This document shows, one piece after another, positions 25,537 to 33,411 of a DNA stretch of 39,027 nt. The stretch lies in NCBI GenBank assembly GCA_902536935.1, contig CACAZM010000016.1:1-39027 (forward strand). The letters run 5' to 3'. The number at the start of each line of letters is the position of its first letter. The first letter of the stretch is position 1. The notes beneath the pieces are model-generated. The model worked only from the letters and a program-made list of their open reading frames with translations. It searched no databases and was not told the origin of the DNA. A program made the position numbers and the translations under genes. Source of the DNA: an uncultured Bacteroidota bacterium (GTDB lineage Bacteria > Bacteroidota > Bacteroidia > Flavobacteriales > Flavobacteriaceae).

Positions 25537-28500
25537 TTAATTCTTAATAATTTTTTTAACTACTGAATTATTTGCTGTATTTAGTTCTAAAAAGTAAACA
25601 CCCCTTTTATACGAACTAAAATCTATTTGATTGGTTTGTTTATAAATATGTAGCAACTTTCCTAAACTAGAATATAATTTCACATCAAATTTTTCACTAG
25701 TTGGAGCTATAGTTATTGATTTAGTTACTGGATTTGGATAAACAATTACTGGACCATTGTATGAAAAGTTTGCTATTATTTCAATTGGTTCGTTTGGATT
25801 GAAATCTATTGTTTGATCTGTTGATGTTATATCTCCGCTCCAATGTGAAAATTCAAAGCCTAAGTTTGGGATTGCAGTTAACTTAACTGGTATTGTTTCA
25901 AAGTAATCACCAGTCCAGGAGTTTACATTAATATTTAAATTATTGTTTATTTGAACTGTTCCTTTGGCTAAAGCGGGATTGATGATAGTAATAGCGTGAA
26001 GGTTTGGTAAATTGAATACTTCTTTAATATGATTTTTTGCAATAGAATGCCTATTCCTTGCAAAGATTTTCATGTTGTTGATATAGTAGTTTATATGTGT
26101 ATTTACATTATTAATCTCGAACCATACCGAGGGGTCATTTTTCCATCTATCAAAATGACGGTTAATTTCGGGTTGAACTTTTAAATGAATATTATCAATG
26201 TGCTGAACAACATTTTTTGGAAGAAATCTAGTATTTAATTCATCTGCATAACGATTTATAAAATCATTTCTAAAATTAATGTTGGTTATTAATCTTTCAA
26301 ATAATAAAGTCGACCATTCAGGGTTAGGCCATCCATCTCCGTTTCCGTTGAGAGCAAAATAAAGAGTGTTTTCCCAATAATTATCAACATTCCAAAAAGG
26401 GCCAAAACCAAAATCTGTATCAAACATTATCCATCTCCATTTTGTATCTGGATGTTTCCAAAACTTGATATTATTTCCTGGCCAATCAGTATTATTAAAG
26501 TAAATATTTGAAAGCTTGTAAATTATATATTGTTTTATATCGATTTGCTCCTGAACAAACTCAAAATTTTTGTCAACTGATAAATCTGTGTTTTCTACGT
26601 ATTCAATTAGTTGGACATATTCAGAACTACTCCCCTTAATTTCTTCAGCATTGTTTGACAATAAAGTAATTTTATCTGAATCAATATTATGCTTTGAAGC
26701 TAGCATATGCTCATTAACTTTTTCGCGCATATTGTACATCCCCCAATATTCTCCGTTGATGTATGTAGCTACAGGATTATGTTCTTGAAAGTCTATTTCA
26801 GATCCACGCATTAAGCTTGTTAACATAATATCTTTAATATTTGACCTCATCCAATCTTGACCAGAACTTCTTAAAACAATTGCTTGAAATTCATCGTAGG
26901 GGAGTTCATCAAATAAGCTATGATCAAACACAGAACTACCATATTTACCTCTAGCAAATAACGAAAGAGATCTTTGCCCATTTTGTCCTCTACTCCAACC
27001 ACCAAAAATTTTTACTCCAGCCCCAAAATTAAATGATTCCCCTAACTCCCTATCATGATATGAGAAGTGAATTGGACGTTCCCAATCCTCCCAAAAATTT
27101 GCTCCAAAATATGGCTCCCAATCATCATAAGTGCCATCTGGGCCAAAAACATAAATTCCTGAATCTTCATCAAAAAAATCTTCAGGGTCAAGAGTTAGAA
27201 ATAATACATCAATATCATGTTGAGGTCCAAATATATAAGACTCCGTTGAAACCTTAGAGGGAATATAATTTTGCTGAAAAATCCTTGCTCTAATACTTTT
27301 ATTTTCTGAAATTGTTAATTGATTCTGATAAAGTGAAGATTGTATGTTAGGTTCGCTACCATCTAATGTATATCTAATTTCTTGAGAACTATCATTTCCA
27401 GATAATTCTAAATAGACTATTTCACTTTTAATTCCTCCAGTTTCAGAAAAAAAAACTTCATTTTGAATTGAAGCAATAAATTCCTCATCCGAATTTCTAT
27501 ATCCGGGTGTAGTTTCTAAAAAACTAACAATTTCACCAGAGAAATTTGAATATCCAATGGAAGAATCTGGTGGTAAGCCAATTAATTCAATTTCATCTAC
27601 TAAAATTCCATCATTTGATGAAAGAAATAAGGATTCATTTTCAGACGAGATTTTAAAATTTGTATGCAATGGATTGTCATCATTCAAACCAAGAACTTCC
27701 GGAGGAGAAATTCCATTACTGCTTGGCTCATTGTAAATTGCTGATAAAAATGGTATCAATGTAAAATCAGACGAGCTTGGGTTAACATTATGCCCTTGTA
27801 TTGCCAATATATTTTGACCCTCATTTATAATTGATGAAAAGTCAGAAATTACAAATCTGTCAGGTGAACCTCCAGTATATATTTTCGCCTCGTGGTCTGT
27901 TGGTATTTGATCGGAATCAAAAGAAGGAGGATTCCCATATATATTCTCACGCGCAATTTCAATTCCATTCAAATAAGCTACAAATGCATCATCGAAATCA
28001 ATATCTAGTATCAGAGAAATAATGTTATTTACATCATCCATAATAAATTCTTTTCTTAAATAAACTGAAAGGGTTTCATTTGGAATAATTGTAGCATCAT
28101 CCCCATCAGAATAACCAAATCCAGAAACTCCTTCTTCCCAATTACTATCATTGTAATTTAATTTATTCCAGTTTATATCTGGCTCTTCATCAGGTACTAT
28201 ATATTTGAATGTGTCGCCTCTATTAATAAGTGTCCTCGGATAAGATATTTCTTTGTTCTTTCCTGAAGCCCATAGTAATAAGTAATTATTTGAAGGAATA
28301 ATAATTTCTGGAAAAGTCCATTTTTTTAAATTATTGACATTATCAGTAAGTGACCAGTTTTTTAAGTTTATGTCTTCAGATCCTGAATTAAACAGTTCTA
28401 TCCAATCAGGAGTGTCTCCATCACTATCAAAATAATCCGAATTCGAGGAAACAACTTCATTAATCCTAATAGTTTGAGTTTGTGCACTGACAATAGCAAA

Positions 28501-28548
28501 GGTTAATAAAGTTGATAATAAGGCTTTCAAGAGATTTTTATAAGTCAA
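25537..28548 (-). CDS. Secreted CotH-family protein with lamin-tail, chitobiase-C and T9SS domains
   Basis: 1003 aa. A signal peptide (ending AIVSAQTQT) is followed by a lamin-tail domain (IRINEVVSSNSDYFDSDGD...DWIELFNSG). Next come a jelly-roll-like stretch, a chitobiase/hexosaminidase C-terminal-like segment (IRYTLDGSEPNIQSSLY) and a CotH kinase-like domain (about 440-790), recognisable from EYWGMYNMREKVNEHMLASK and the WIMFDTDFGFG motif. An InlB-type segment (GFEFSHWSGDITSTD) and a T9SS type A sorting domain (VIVYPNPVTKSITI...GVYFLEL) end the protein. CotH proteins are atypical protein kinases in spore formers; here a surface or extracellular enzymatic or adhesive role is inferred. It interrupts the repeat-bearing region. 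Confidence 0.88.
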   Translation of the reverse strand: MTYKNLLKALLSTLLTFAIVSAQTQTIRINEVVSSNSDYFDSDGDTPDWIELFNSGSEDINLKNWSLTDNVNNLKKWTFPEIIIPSNNYLLLWASGKNKEISYPRTLINRGDTFKYIVPDEEPDINWNKLNYNDSNWEEGVSGFGYSDGDDATIIPNETLSVYLRKEFIMDDVNNIISLILDIDFDDAFVAYLNGIEIARENIYGNPPSFDSDQIPTDHEAKIYTGGSPDRFVISDFSSIINEGQNILAIQGHNVNPSSSDFTLIPFLSAIYNEPSSNGISPPEVLGLNDDNPLHTNFKISSENESLFLSSNDGILVDEIELIGLPPDSSIGYSNFSGEIVSFLETTPGYRNSDEEFIASIQNEVFFSETGGIKSEIVYLELSGNDSSQEIRYTLDGSEPNIQSSLYQNQLTISENKSIRARIFQQNYIPSKVSTESYIFGPQHDIDVLFLTLDPEDFFDEDSGIYVFGPDGTYDDWEPYFGANFWEDWERPIHFSYHDRELGESFNFGAGVKIFGGWSRGQNGQRSLSLFARGKYGSSVFDHSLFDELPYDEFQAIVLRSSGQDWMRSNIKDIMLTSLMRGSEIDFQEHNPVATYINGEYWGMYNMREKVNEHMLASKHNIDSDKITLLSNNAEEIKGSSSEYVQLIEYVENTDLSVDKNFEFVQEQIDIKQYIIYKLSNIYFNNTDWPGNNIKFWKHPDTKWRWIMFDTDFGFGPFWNVDNYWENTLYFALNGNGDGWPNPEWSTLLFERLITNINFRNDFINRYADELNTRFLPKNVVQHIDNIHLKVQPEINRHFDRWKNDPSVWFEINNVNTHINYYINNMKIFARNRHSIAKNHIKEVFNLPNLHAITIINPALAKGTVQINNNLNINVNSWTGDYFETIPVKLTAIPNLGFEFSHWSGDITSTDQTIDFNPNEPIEIIANFSYNGPVIVYPNPVTKSITIAPTSEKFDVKLYSSLGKLLHIYKQTNQIDFSSYKRGVYFLELNTANNSVVKKIIKN

Positions 28549-28616
28549 TAAAATTAAATTTTATTTTTTAATGACTTGTATTATAGTGGCCAGAACATTA
28601 AATTTTAAAAGGTATT

Positions 28617-28745
28617 TACAAATAAGCGGACAGGCTCTATTCACAAGCTACAAAGGGCTATTGGGCGTTCATGTCTATAAGTTTCACTAACCTATTTAAC
28701 AGGTTTATAAGTTGCTGATTTTAAAAAAATATGCCTATGGTTTAA
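28617..28745 (+). pseudogene. Tyrosine-recombinase 3'-end remnant (repeat A, copy 3, long)
   Basis: One frame reads TGSIHKLQRAIGRSCL-stop-VSLTYLTGL-stop-VAD..., which aligns with the integrase C-terminal region: helix, box II (LGHSS, here IGRSC), catalytic Tyr in LTYL and the tail GLEVAEL. Two in-frame stops and the loss of the box II His show it is dead. The end, ATATGCCTATGGTTTAA, is the same as in the short repeats, and overlaps the stop codon of the DUF6150 gene. Confidence 0.8.
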
Positions 28746-29062
28746 TAAAGTAAATGTTTTTTTGACCTATTCTTCCAACCTGCTTGTGATTTATATTTAA
28801 CAAAGTATATCTTTAAATTACTTTGACTTTCATGCTCAACAAAATAAATTTTCTTGTTAGCCTGTGATTCATAATCAACAAAATACCATAAGCCATCATT
28901 TCCATCAGCTTGTGAAGAATAATTCACTTTATAAACTTTCAAATCACATTGAGATTCATAATCAACAACGTAAACTTTAATATCAGCTTTCGAAGAATAA
29001 TCTACAGAATAGATTTTTTGACTGAAACAAATTATTGGTATAAGTAATATAAAGTATTTCAT
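28742..29062 (-). CDS. DUF6150-like secreted protein with tandem VDYxSQAD repeats
   Basis: 106 aa. MKYFILLIPIICFSQ is a signal peptide. The rest is about six repeats of ~13-16 residues of the form KIYSVDYSSKAD, KVYVVDYESQCD, KVYKVNYSSQAD, WYFVDYESQAN, IYFVEHESQSN and IYFVKYKSQAG, the hallmark of DUF6150. Each repeat is probably a beta hairpin. Function unknown. The stop codon lies inside an integrase-tail repeat, and another A copy lies about 40 bases upstream of its start, so the gene forms a single-gene block between two repeats. Confidence 0.8.
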   Translation of the reverse strand: MKYFILLIPIICFSQKIYSVDYSSKADIKVYVVDYESQCDLKVYKVNYSSQADGNDGLWYFVDYESQANKKIYFVEHESQSNLKIYFVKYKSQAGWKNRSKKHLLY

Positions 29063-29103
29063 AACTTAAATATAAGTAAACCAAAATAATTAAATACAAA
29101 ATG

Positions 29104-29139
29104 ATGGAACCAAAAGAAGAAGGTATGCCAATGGTTTAA
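29104..29139 (+). repeat. Integrase-tail repeat A, copy 4 (5'-truncated)
   Basis: GAAGAAGGTATGCCAATGG plus TTTAA encodes EEGMPMV-stop, the end of the recombinase tail. The 5' half of the repeat is missing or diverged. Confidence 0.65.
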
Positions 29140-29202
29140 GGTTTGATATTATAATTACGAAATTTTATATATTGTAAGATACTTAATCAATAAACAATCA
29201 TT

Positions 29203-29625
29203 ATGAATGAAGTTGAAATTTTTAACAGCACCCAACTAGCGTTAATATCAAACGGCGTTTATTTATTAACCTTCACAGGTTTAATTTTTATAACATTTAG
29301 GTTGATACGCTATCAGAGAGAAAACCAATCCAATAAATTTGGTAAAGTTTTAGTTACGATTTTTGGACTTTGCACCACCTTTTATGGATACACTGTTTTC
29401 TCGTTTCTTCGAAATCTGCAGTTTTCACAGTCTTACAGACTTTCTGCATTACAAGAGGATGGTGTAGAACTATCGTCTTGGGCAAGTAGTATCATAGACT
29501 TTACTGGGTATACCGTTGCAGATGGTTTGCCAATACCAAACACTCCAGAGCCTGCTGCCATAGTTTTTATAATTACATTTGCCACCATGGTCATTGCTGG
29601 TGTTTGGCTAAAGCTAACAAAGTAA
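29203..29625 (+). CDS. Membrane protein of unknown function
   Basis: 140 aa with three hydrophobic helices (about residues 14-36, 46-66 and 116-136) and a soluble stretch between helices 2 and 3 (QFSQSYRLSALQEDGVELSS). The arrangement RLIRYQRENQSNKFGK after helix 1 is positively charged and probably cytoplasmic. No family recognised. It is followed after 62 bases by a DoxX-like gene in the same orientation, and the pair lies between repeat A copies at 29104 and 30114. Confidence 0.65.
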   Translation: MNEVEIFNSTQLALISNGVYLLTFTGLIFITFRLIRYQRENQSNKFGKVLVTIFGLCTTFYGYTVFSFLRNLQFSQSYRLSALQEDGVELSSWASSIIDFTGYTVADGLPIPNTPEPAAIVFIITFATMVIAGVWLKLTK

Positions 29626-29687
29626 TCATTTTTTGTAAGTGCTACATTGCTCTTTAGCGATGTTGCACATCCATTTTAATTTTTGAT

Positions 29688-30140
29688 ATGTATCGGTTTA
29701 ACACAAATGATTATCTGATTCGCATTCCTTTATTTGTGATTTTTTTTTGGTTTGGGCTATTAAAAGTTTTGGAACTTTCTCCCGCGCAAGGGTTAATTAT
29801 CGACACAGTGTATTGGATGCCATTTCTAGGTCCTGAGGACTGGGTCATCGTCATTGGCTATTGGGAGATGTTGATTGGTTTATTTTTTCTGGCAAAAAAA
29901 ACCACTTTCTACGCTATGCTATTGTTATTTTTGCAAATGAGTGGAACTTTTATGCCATTAGTACTACTACCATCGGTTACTTTTCAGAAATCTAATTACC
30001 TTTTACCAACTCTTGAGGGACAATACATCATCAAAAATATAATCATCATTACTTCTGCAATTGTAGTTGGTAGATATTATTTGAACCAGCCCTTTTTTGA
30101 ACGGATCCTTAACCTACTAAAGAGGTTTAAAGGTAGCTGA
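29688..30140 (+). CDS. DoxX-like membrane protein
   Basis: 150 aa with four hydrophobic helices. FVIFFWFGLLKVLELSPAQG, an intra-helix FGLLK motif and VIGYWEMLIGLFFL match the DoxX/DUF417-type fold, inner-membrane proteins thought to assist redox or stress functions. The last codons (LLKRFKGS-stop) are provided by the beginning of an integrase-tail repeat (A copy 5), so the present C-terminus may have been created by repeat insertion or recombination. Confidence 0.65.
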   Translation: MYRFNTNDYLIRIPLFVIFFWFGLLKVLELSPAQGLIIDTVYWMPFLGPEDWVIVIGYWEMLIGLFFLAKKTTFYAMLLLFLQMSGTFMPLVLLPSVTFQKSNYLLPTLEGQYIIKNIIIITSAIVVGRYYLNQPFFERILNLLKRFKGS

Positions 30141-30170
30141 ACTTGAGGAAAGTGATATGCGTAAGGTTAA
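30114..30170 (+). repeat. Integrase-tail repeat A, copy 5
   Basis: CTACTAAAGAGGTTTAAAGG then TAGCTGAACTTGAGGAAAGT is a near-perfect copy of the first half; the last part (GATATGCGTAAGGTTAA) has substitutions. It overlaps the 3' end of the DoxX-like gene. Confidence 0.85.
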
Positions 30171-30198
30171 AATTTAAAGTACCAAATAAAAAATATTA

Positions 30199-30480
30199 TC
30201 AAGCTTTATTTAACTCAAATATCTCATAACTTAAAATTACTTCTTCAAAAATTGGTTTTGATACAGGATTTGAGCCATCTAAAAATGAATTTAAAGCAAC
30301 TTCATTGTGTACAGATATCTTAAACATTACCGCACTTTTATCAGGCGATACTGTACCTAAAGTTTTAGTTAAATCTGCAATTTTTTTTCTTTCATTTATT
30401 CCATCTTCAGACTGCATAAAACCCATAAATTTCTCAAACTTACCTTCTTTTAGCTTTGCAACAACAAGTATATCTTTCAT
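30199..30480 (-). CDS. Small cytosolic protein, ferredoxin-like fold suspected
   Basis: 93 aa from the ATG at 30480 (MKDILVVAKLKEG); an in-frame ATG at 30513 would add an A/T-rich leader. The sequence alternates strand (ILVVAKL), helix (FEKFMGFMQSEDGINERKKI), strand (SAVMFKISV), helix and strand (EEVILSYEIFEL). This is a pattern seen in dimeric alpha/beta barrel and DUF3764-like proteins. No catalytic residues recognised. It is the only gene between repeat A copies at 30114 and 30532. Confidence 0.65.
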   Translation of the reverse strand: MKDILVVAKLKEGKFEKFMGFMQSEDGINERKKIADLTKTLGTVSPDKSAVMFKISVHNEVALNSFLDGSNPVSKPIFEEVILSYEIFELNKA

Positions 30481-30531
30481 AATTATCTCTTGATTTAAGT
30501 TAATCTTTCCCAATATACGAAATGTACATCT

Positions 30532-30593
30532 TTACTAAATAAAAGATCTAGAAGTAGCTGAACTTAAGTTAGAAGATATGCCTATGGTTTAAT
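30532..30593 (+). repeat. Integrase-tail repeat A, copy 6
   Basis: CTAGAAGTAGCTGAACTTAA then GTTAGAAGATATGCCTATGG followed by TTTAATTT: nearly full-length and in frame with the recombinase tail (LEVAELKLEDMPMV-stop). Confidence 0.9.
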
Positions 30594-30632
30594 TTATTAA
30601 TTTGGCAACCCAACAAATGATTGAAATTATTC

Positions 30633-31103
30633 ATGACAAAGCTCGAGATAATAAACTTCAAAAATGAATACAGCAAGCTTTTTTATGATTTAAACATAGA
30701 ATGGCTTAATGAGTTTTTTTTGGTAGAAGATTATGACAAAAAGATTTTATTAAATCCACACAAGTATATCATTAATAAAGGGGGTAGTATTTTTTTTGCT
30801 AGAATAGGCAGAAAAATTATTGGCGTTGTTGCGCTAATGCCAACTCATGAACCAGATGTGTATGAATTAACCAAAATGGGTGTAAAAAAATCTTCACGAA
30901 ACAAAGGGGTAGGTAAGCTACTTTTAAAAAAATGCATTGAGCAAGCAAAACAAAATAAACTAAAAAAAATAATTATTTATTCCAACAGAAAGCTTGAAAA
31001 TGCAATCTACTTATACAAATCTTTTGGGTTTATTGAAGTCGAATTAGAAAAGAAGTCTAACTACCAAAGAGCAGATATAAAATTAGAGCTTCTATTGCAG
31101 TAA
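30633..31103 (+). CDS. GNAT family N-acetyltransferase
   Basis: 156 aa from the ATG at 30633 (MTKLEIINFKNEYS); a TTG at 30621 is an alternative. The acetyl-CoA-binding segment KKSSRNKGVGKLLLKKCIEQA (R-x-x-G-x-G equivalent) and the C-terminal ENAIYLYKSFGFIEVE are typical of GNAT enzymes, and the central beta strand FFARIGRKIIGVVALMPTH is also as expected. The acetylated substrate (small molecule or protein) is unknown. The gene follows an A repeat directly and is followed by a B repeat. Confidence 0.85.
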   Translation: MTKLEIINFKNEYSKLFYDLNIEWLNEFFLVEDYDKKILLNPHKYIINKGGSIFFARIGRKIIGVVALMPTHEPDVYELTKMGVKKSSRNKGVGKLLLKKCIEQAKQNKLKKIIIYSNRKLENAIYLYKSFGFIEVELEKKSNYQRADIKLELLLQ

Positions 31104-31107
31104 ATAA

Positions 31108-31145
31108 TTAAGTTAGTACCTCTAAAAACAATACGATGAAGAAAC
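31108..31145 (+). repeat. Repeat B, copy 3
   Basis: AGTTAGTACCTCTAAAAACA then ATACGATGAAGAAAC. It supplies the start region of the next gene (ATG at 31136). Confidence 0.85.
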
Positions 31146-31480
31146 AATTGGCACTTTGTTTAATTTTCTTCTCTTTTTTATTTCAAAGCTGCTCTTCCTA
31201 TAAATATATTGATCATAATAATACTAAAGCTGACAAATATCAAAAAATTAGGGTTGTAATGATTGATGGGACGAAATACAATGGGAGGTTTGTCAAAAAA
31301 GATGAACAAAATCTATATATATCAACGTGGGATGGAAAAACCCTCAAGATACCTCAAAAGGGTATTTATGAAGTAAAAATTAAAAAGTTTTCATCTTCAA
31401 AAACAATTGTGTTTGTATCTCTTCCAATTATTGGAATTTATACTTTAATTTTAATTGTAGATTATCTTAAAGACTTTTAG
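31136..31480 (+). CDS. Small lipoprotein with C-terminal membrane helix
   Basis: 114 aa. MKKQLALCLIFFSFLFQSC is a lipoprotein signal. The core (KYQKIRVVMIDGTKYNGRFV, then KKDEQNLYISTWDGKTLKIP) is a small beta domain that resembles the SH3/Sm-like fold of proteins where 'DGxxxxGRFVxxD' recurs. A hydrophobic stretch near residues 92-110 follows. The next gene product contains a similar IILKNGKYIQGQVVDIGRNK pattern, so the two may be related or act together. The start codon and leader come from a B repeat. Confidence 0.6.
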   Translation: MKKQLALCLIFFSFLFQSCSSYKYIDHNNTKADKYQKIRVVMIDGTKYNGRFVKKDEQNLYISTWDGKTLKIPQKGIYEVKIKKFSSSKTIVFVSLPIIGIYTLILIVDYLKDF

Positions 31481-31481
31481 T

Positions 31482-31511
31482 GAATTAAACACAATACGAT
31501 GAAGAAATTAT
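31482..31511 (+). repeat. Repeat B, copy 4 (shortened)
   Basis: GAATTAAACACAATACGATG then AAGAAATTA keeps the 3' half of repeat B (ACAATACGATGAAGAAA) and lacks the central TAGTACCACT. It starts at the previous gene's stop and supplies the ATG at 31499. Confidence 0.7.
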
Positions 31512-32029
31512 TAATATGCATCACTGTATTTATAAGTAGCTTAACATTTGCGAATGAGATTACATACGATTACATAATTCTAAAAAATGGAAAATATATA
31601 CAAGGGCAAGTTGTAGATATTGGAAGAAATAAAATAAAAATGAATGTAGGCGTAGATATCAAAATCATCAAAAATAAAGACATATTGAGTCTTACTTTTG
31701 ACCAAGAATTAACATCAAAAGAAAAGTATAGTCTTGGACTTTTAGATGGTAAAAGATATGCAAGAAATCAAATGGGCAATTTAATTTTAGGAATCCCCTC
31801 AATTCTCATTATGGGCGCACCAATACTTATTATATACTTAACATCAAACCAAAAACCACATAATTTGGGAATTACCGAAAAGAATAAATTAATTATTGAT
31901 GATTTGGATTATTTAAAAGGATTTAAAAAAGGTGCAAGACAAAAATCTGCATTAAAAGCTTTAGAAGGGGGCTTATATGGAACTTTGGCTGTATTATCAA
32001 TTGCATTAGTAGCTCTTGGTTCGATATAG
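31499..32029 (+). CDS. Exported membrane-associated protein of unknown function
   Basis: 176 aa. MKKLLICITVFISSLTFANE is a signal peptide. A small beta domain follows (YDYIILKNGKYIQGQVVDIG), then a hydrophobic helix (LILGIPSILIMGAPILIIYL) and a C-terminal helix (GTLAVLSIALVALG). The pattern 'ILKNGKYIQGQVVDIGRNKI' followed by two membrane helices occurs in small Bacteroidota proteins of unknown function. It overlaps no other gene and is preceded by a short B repeat that ends at the previous gene's stop. Confidence 0.6.
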   Translation: MKKLLICITVFISSLTFANEITYDYIILKNGKYIQGQVVDIGRNKIKMNVGVDIKIIKNKDILSLTFDQELTSKEKYSLGLLDGKRYARNQMGNLILGIPSILIMGAPILIIYLTSNQKPHNLGITEKNKLIIDDLDYLKGFKKGARQKSALKALEGGLYGTLAVLSIALVALGSI

Positions 32030-32043
32030 TAGTACGAATAAAA

Positions 32044-32080
32044 ATAAATTAGTACCACTTAAAACAATACGATAGAGACG
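32044..32080 (+). repeat. Repeat B, copy 5 (start codon lost)
   Basis: AAATTAGTACCACTTAAAAC then AATACGATAGAGAC; the ATG is replaced by ATA, so the following gene starts further downstream at 32110. Confidence 0.85.
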
Positions 32081-32109
32081 TGTAACAATGCTTAATAATT
32101 TCACAAAAA

Positions 32110-32544
32110 ATGGAAACTGTAAAAACATTAATATTCTCCTTATGTATAATCATAATTATATTCGGGATAATCAAAAAAAATAGACTCTTTTTTAATTATG
32201 GATATCTAATTGTGGGACTATTAATTATAATTGATCAAATAATTATTTATATATCAAGCTACGACCCCCTCAACTTAGCATTAATATCACTTTGGTTAAT
32301 TCAAGTAATTTTAGTTATTCCAAATAAATTACCCCCATTGACTAAAGATGGAAGTGTAATTGCTAAATCAGCAATTCCTAAAATAATGGTAAGCCTATCA
32401 ATAATTAATTTCTTTGGTGCTTACTATGCTTCAACTGTCGATTATATACCTGATGTTGCGGTTTATGGTCACATAATTCTTGGACTATTTCCTATTGCAC
32501 CTGCTTATTTTATTCTTGCAGGAAAAATTGACATTGTGGATTAA
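32110..32544 (+). CDS. Four-helix membrane protein of unknown function
   Basis: 144 aa with four hydrophobic segments (about residues 5-22, 28-48, 58-72 and 93-140, the last probably two helices) and few charges except in the LPPLTKDGSVIAKSAIPK loop. No known motif was found. The ATG at 32110 is the first usable start after a B repeat whose own start codon is mutated, which suggests the leader was attached without regard to the gene's frame. Confidence 0.6.
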   Translation: METVKTLIFSLCIIIIIFGIIKKNRLFFNYGYLIVGLLIIIDQIIIYISSYDPLNLALISLWLIQVILVIPNKLPPLTKDGSVIAKSAIPKIMVSLSIINFFGAYYASTVDYIPDVAVYGHIILGLFPIAPAYFILAGKIDIVD

Positions 32545-32550
32545 AAAATA

Positions 32551-32594
32551 AAATGAGTGTCACTAAAACAAAACGATGAAGAAACTTCTTTTTC
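32551..32594 (+). repeat. Repeat B, copy 6
   Basis: AAATGAGTGTCACTAAAACA then AAACGATGAAGAAACTT and CTTTTTCTGTTTA. The similarity to the copy at 33926 extends through the codons for MKKLLFLF, so the repeat includes the start of the signal peptide. Confidence 0.8.
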
Positions 32595-32752
32595 TGTTTA
32601 CTGTACTACTATTTATCTCTTGCAAAAATGATGATTGCACAGAAATGGTGAATATTCCAAAATGGGATGCACTTGAAATGACCTTTATTGATAATTACCA
32701 AGAAGTGCCTTGCGGTCTTGGTAATCCTGTTGATGAACCTGTAATTCTTTAA
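32576..32752 (+). CDS. 58-aa lipoprotein
   Basis: The ATG at 32576 is in a B repeat. MKKLLFLFTVLLFISC is a lipoprotein signal (lipobox FISC), leaving about 43 residues with three further Cys overall (CKNDDCTEM, VPCGLG). The short length and two interior Cys suggest a small disulfide-stabilised lipoprotein, but no family is recognised. It could be a truncated remainder of a longer lipoprotein, because an inverted A-B repeat starts just 9 bases after the stop. Confidence 0.55.
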   Translation: MKKLLFLFTVLLFISCKNDDCTEMVNIPKWDALEMTFIDNYQEVPCGLGNPVDEPVIL

Positions 32753-32760
32753 TTTTATTT

Positions 32761-32802
32761 ACACCACTAATTTAAGGAACTAAACCATAGGCATATCCTT
32801 TT
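32761..32802 (-). repeat. Inverted composite of repeats A and B (copy 7)
   Basis: Read on the minus strand: GGATATGCCTATGGTTTAG then TTCCTTAAATTAGTGGTGT. It joins the end of an integrase tail directly to the start of repeat B in the same order as at 24533-24623, but in the opposite orientation to most copies. Confidence 0.85.
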
Positions 32803-32850
32803 TTAATTTCTGTAATTTATATATTCTACTATATTTTATATCTTACAAAA

Positions 32851-33368
32851 ATGAAAAAAATCATATTCAACTTATTGTAAACGCCCTTTTCGTCACACCC
32901 TATTTATTTGGACAAAATTTATCTAAAAATGAGGTTTTTGATGTATTATCAAAATGGGAAGGTAATTGGAAAAGTATTGTTCTATTTGAAGAGTCTGTTT
33001 GGATAGCAGAAAGTTTTGAAACCCGAGGAATTTCTGAATCAAATTTAATTTTATCCAACAATTACCTTGAGATTAATGTTTATAATGGAAACGAAACATC
33101 CAAACATATCATTCGCTATGACCAAAATTCAAAACAGTTTAATAGATGGGAGTTTAAAAGTGATGGGGGCACTAATTTTTGGGTTGGAAAGTGGAGTCAG
33201 ATTAAAGAAACTATGACTTGGACTTATATAGATTTCACAAATGCCGAAATCAGAGGAGAAATAATTGAAACTTTTAGTTCCAACAACACAATTAATGTAA
33301 ATGTAGCAATGAAAGATAAAAAGGGGAATAATCTTCTTCGGATATCTTCAAAGGCAAACAAAATTTAA
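32851..33368 (+). pseudogene. Frameshifted exported protein, lipocalin-like
   Basis: An ATG at 32851 starts MKKIIFN but the frame soon stops. Shifting by one base near 32870 gives a signal-peptide continuation (LIVNALFVTPYLFGQ) and 150 more residues without a stop: NEVFDVLSKWEGNWKSIVLF ... TMTWTYIDFTNAEIRGEIIE ... and so on to TAA at 33366. The domain has a lipocalin/DUF1579-like pattern (WEGNWKS..., repeated beta strands). A one-base deletion inside the signal peptide is the simplest explanation. It is bounded on both sides by the inverted core AAACCATAGGC. Confidence 0.65.
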
Positions 33369-33411
33369 ACCATAGGCAGAACTTAAAGAAAAGGATATGC
33401 CTATGTTTTTA
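33365..33411 (+). repeat. Integrase-tail repeat A, copy 8, with inverted core
   Basis: The forward A tail GAACTTAAAGAAAAGGATAT then GCCTATGTTTTT is preceded by an inverted core AAACCATAGGC. The two form a 7-bp stem (CATAGGC/GCCTATG) around a 21-base loop, followed by T5. The minus-strand gene at 33401 ends inside this repeat. Confidence 0.75.
33371..33410. terminator. Possible bidirectional terminator formed by the inverted repeat
   Basis: The stem CATAGGC/GCCTATG lies between two converging genes and is flanked by AAA on the left and TTTTT on the right, giving a weak terminator shape on the + strand. The large 21-base loop makes this uncertain. Confidence 0.35.

Noticed and set aside
30621-30632. 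TTG start for the GNAT gene
   Set aside because: An ATG 12 bases downstream gives a normal N-terminus.
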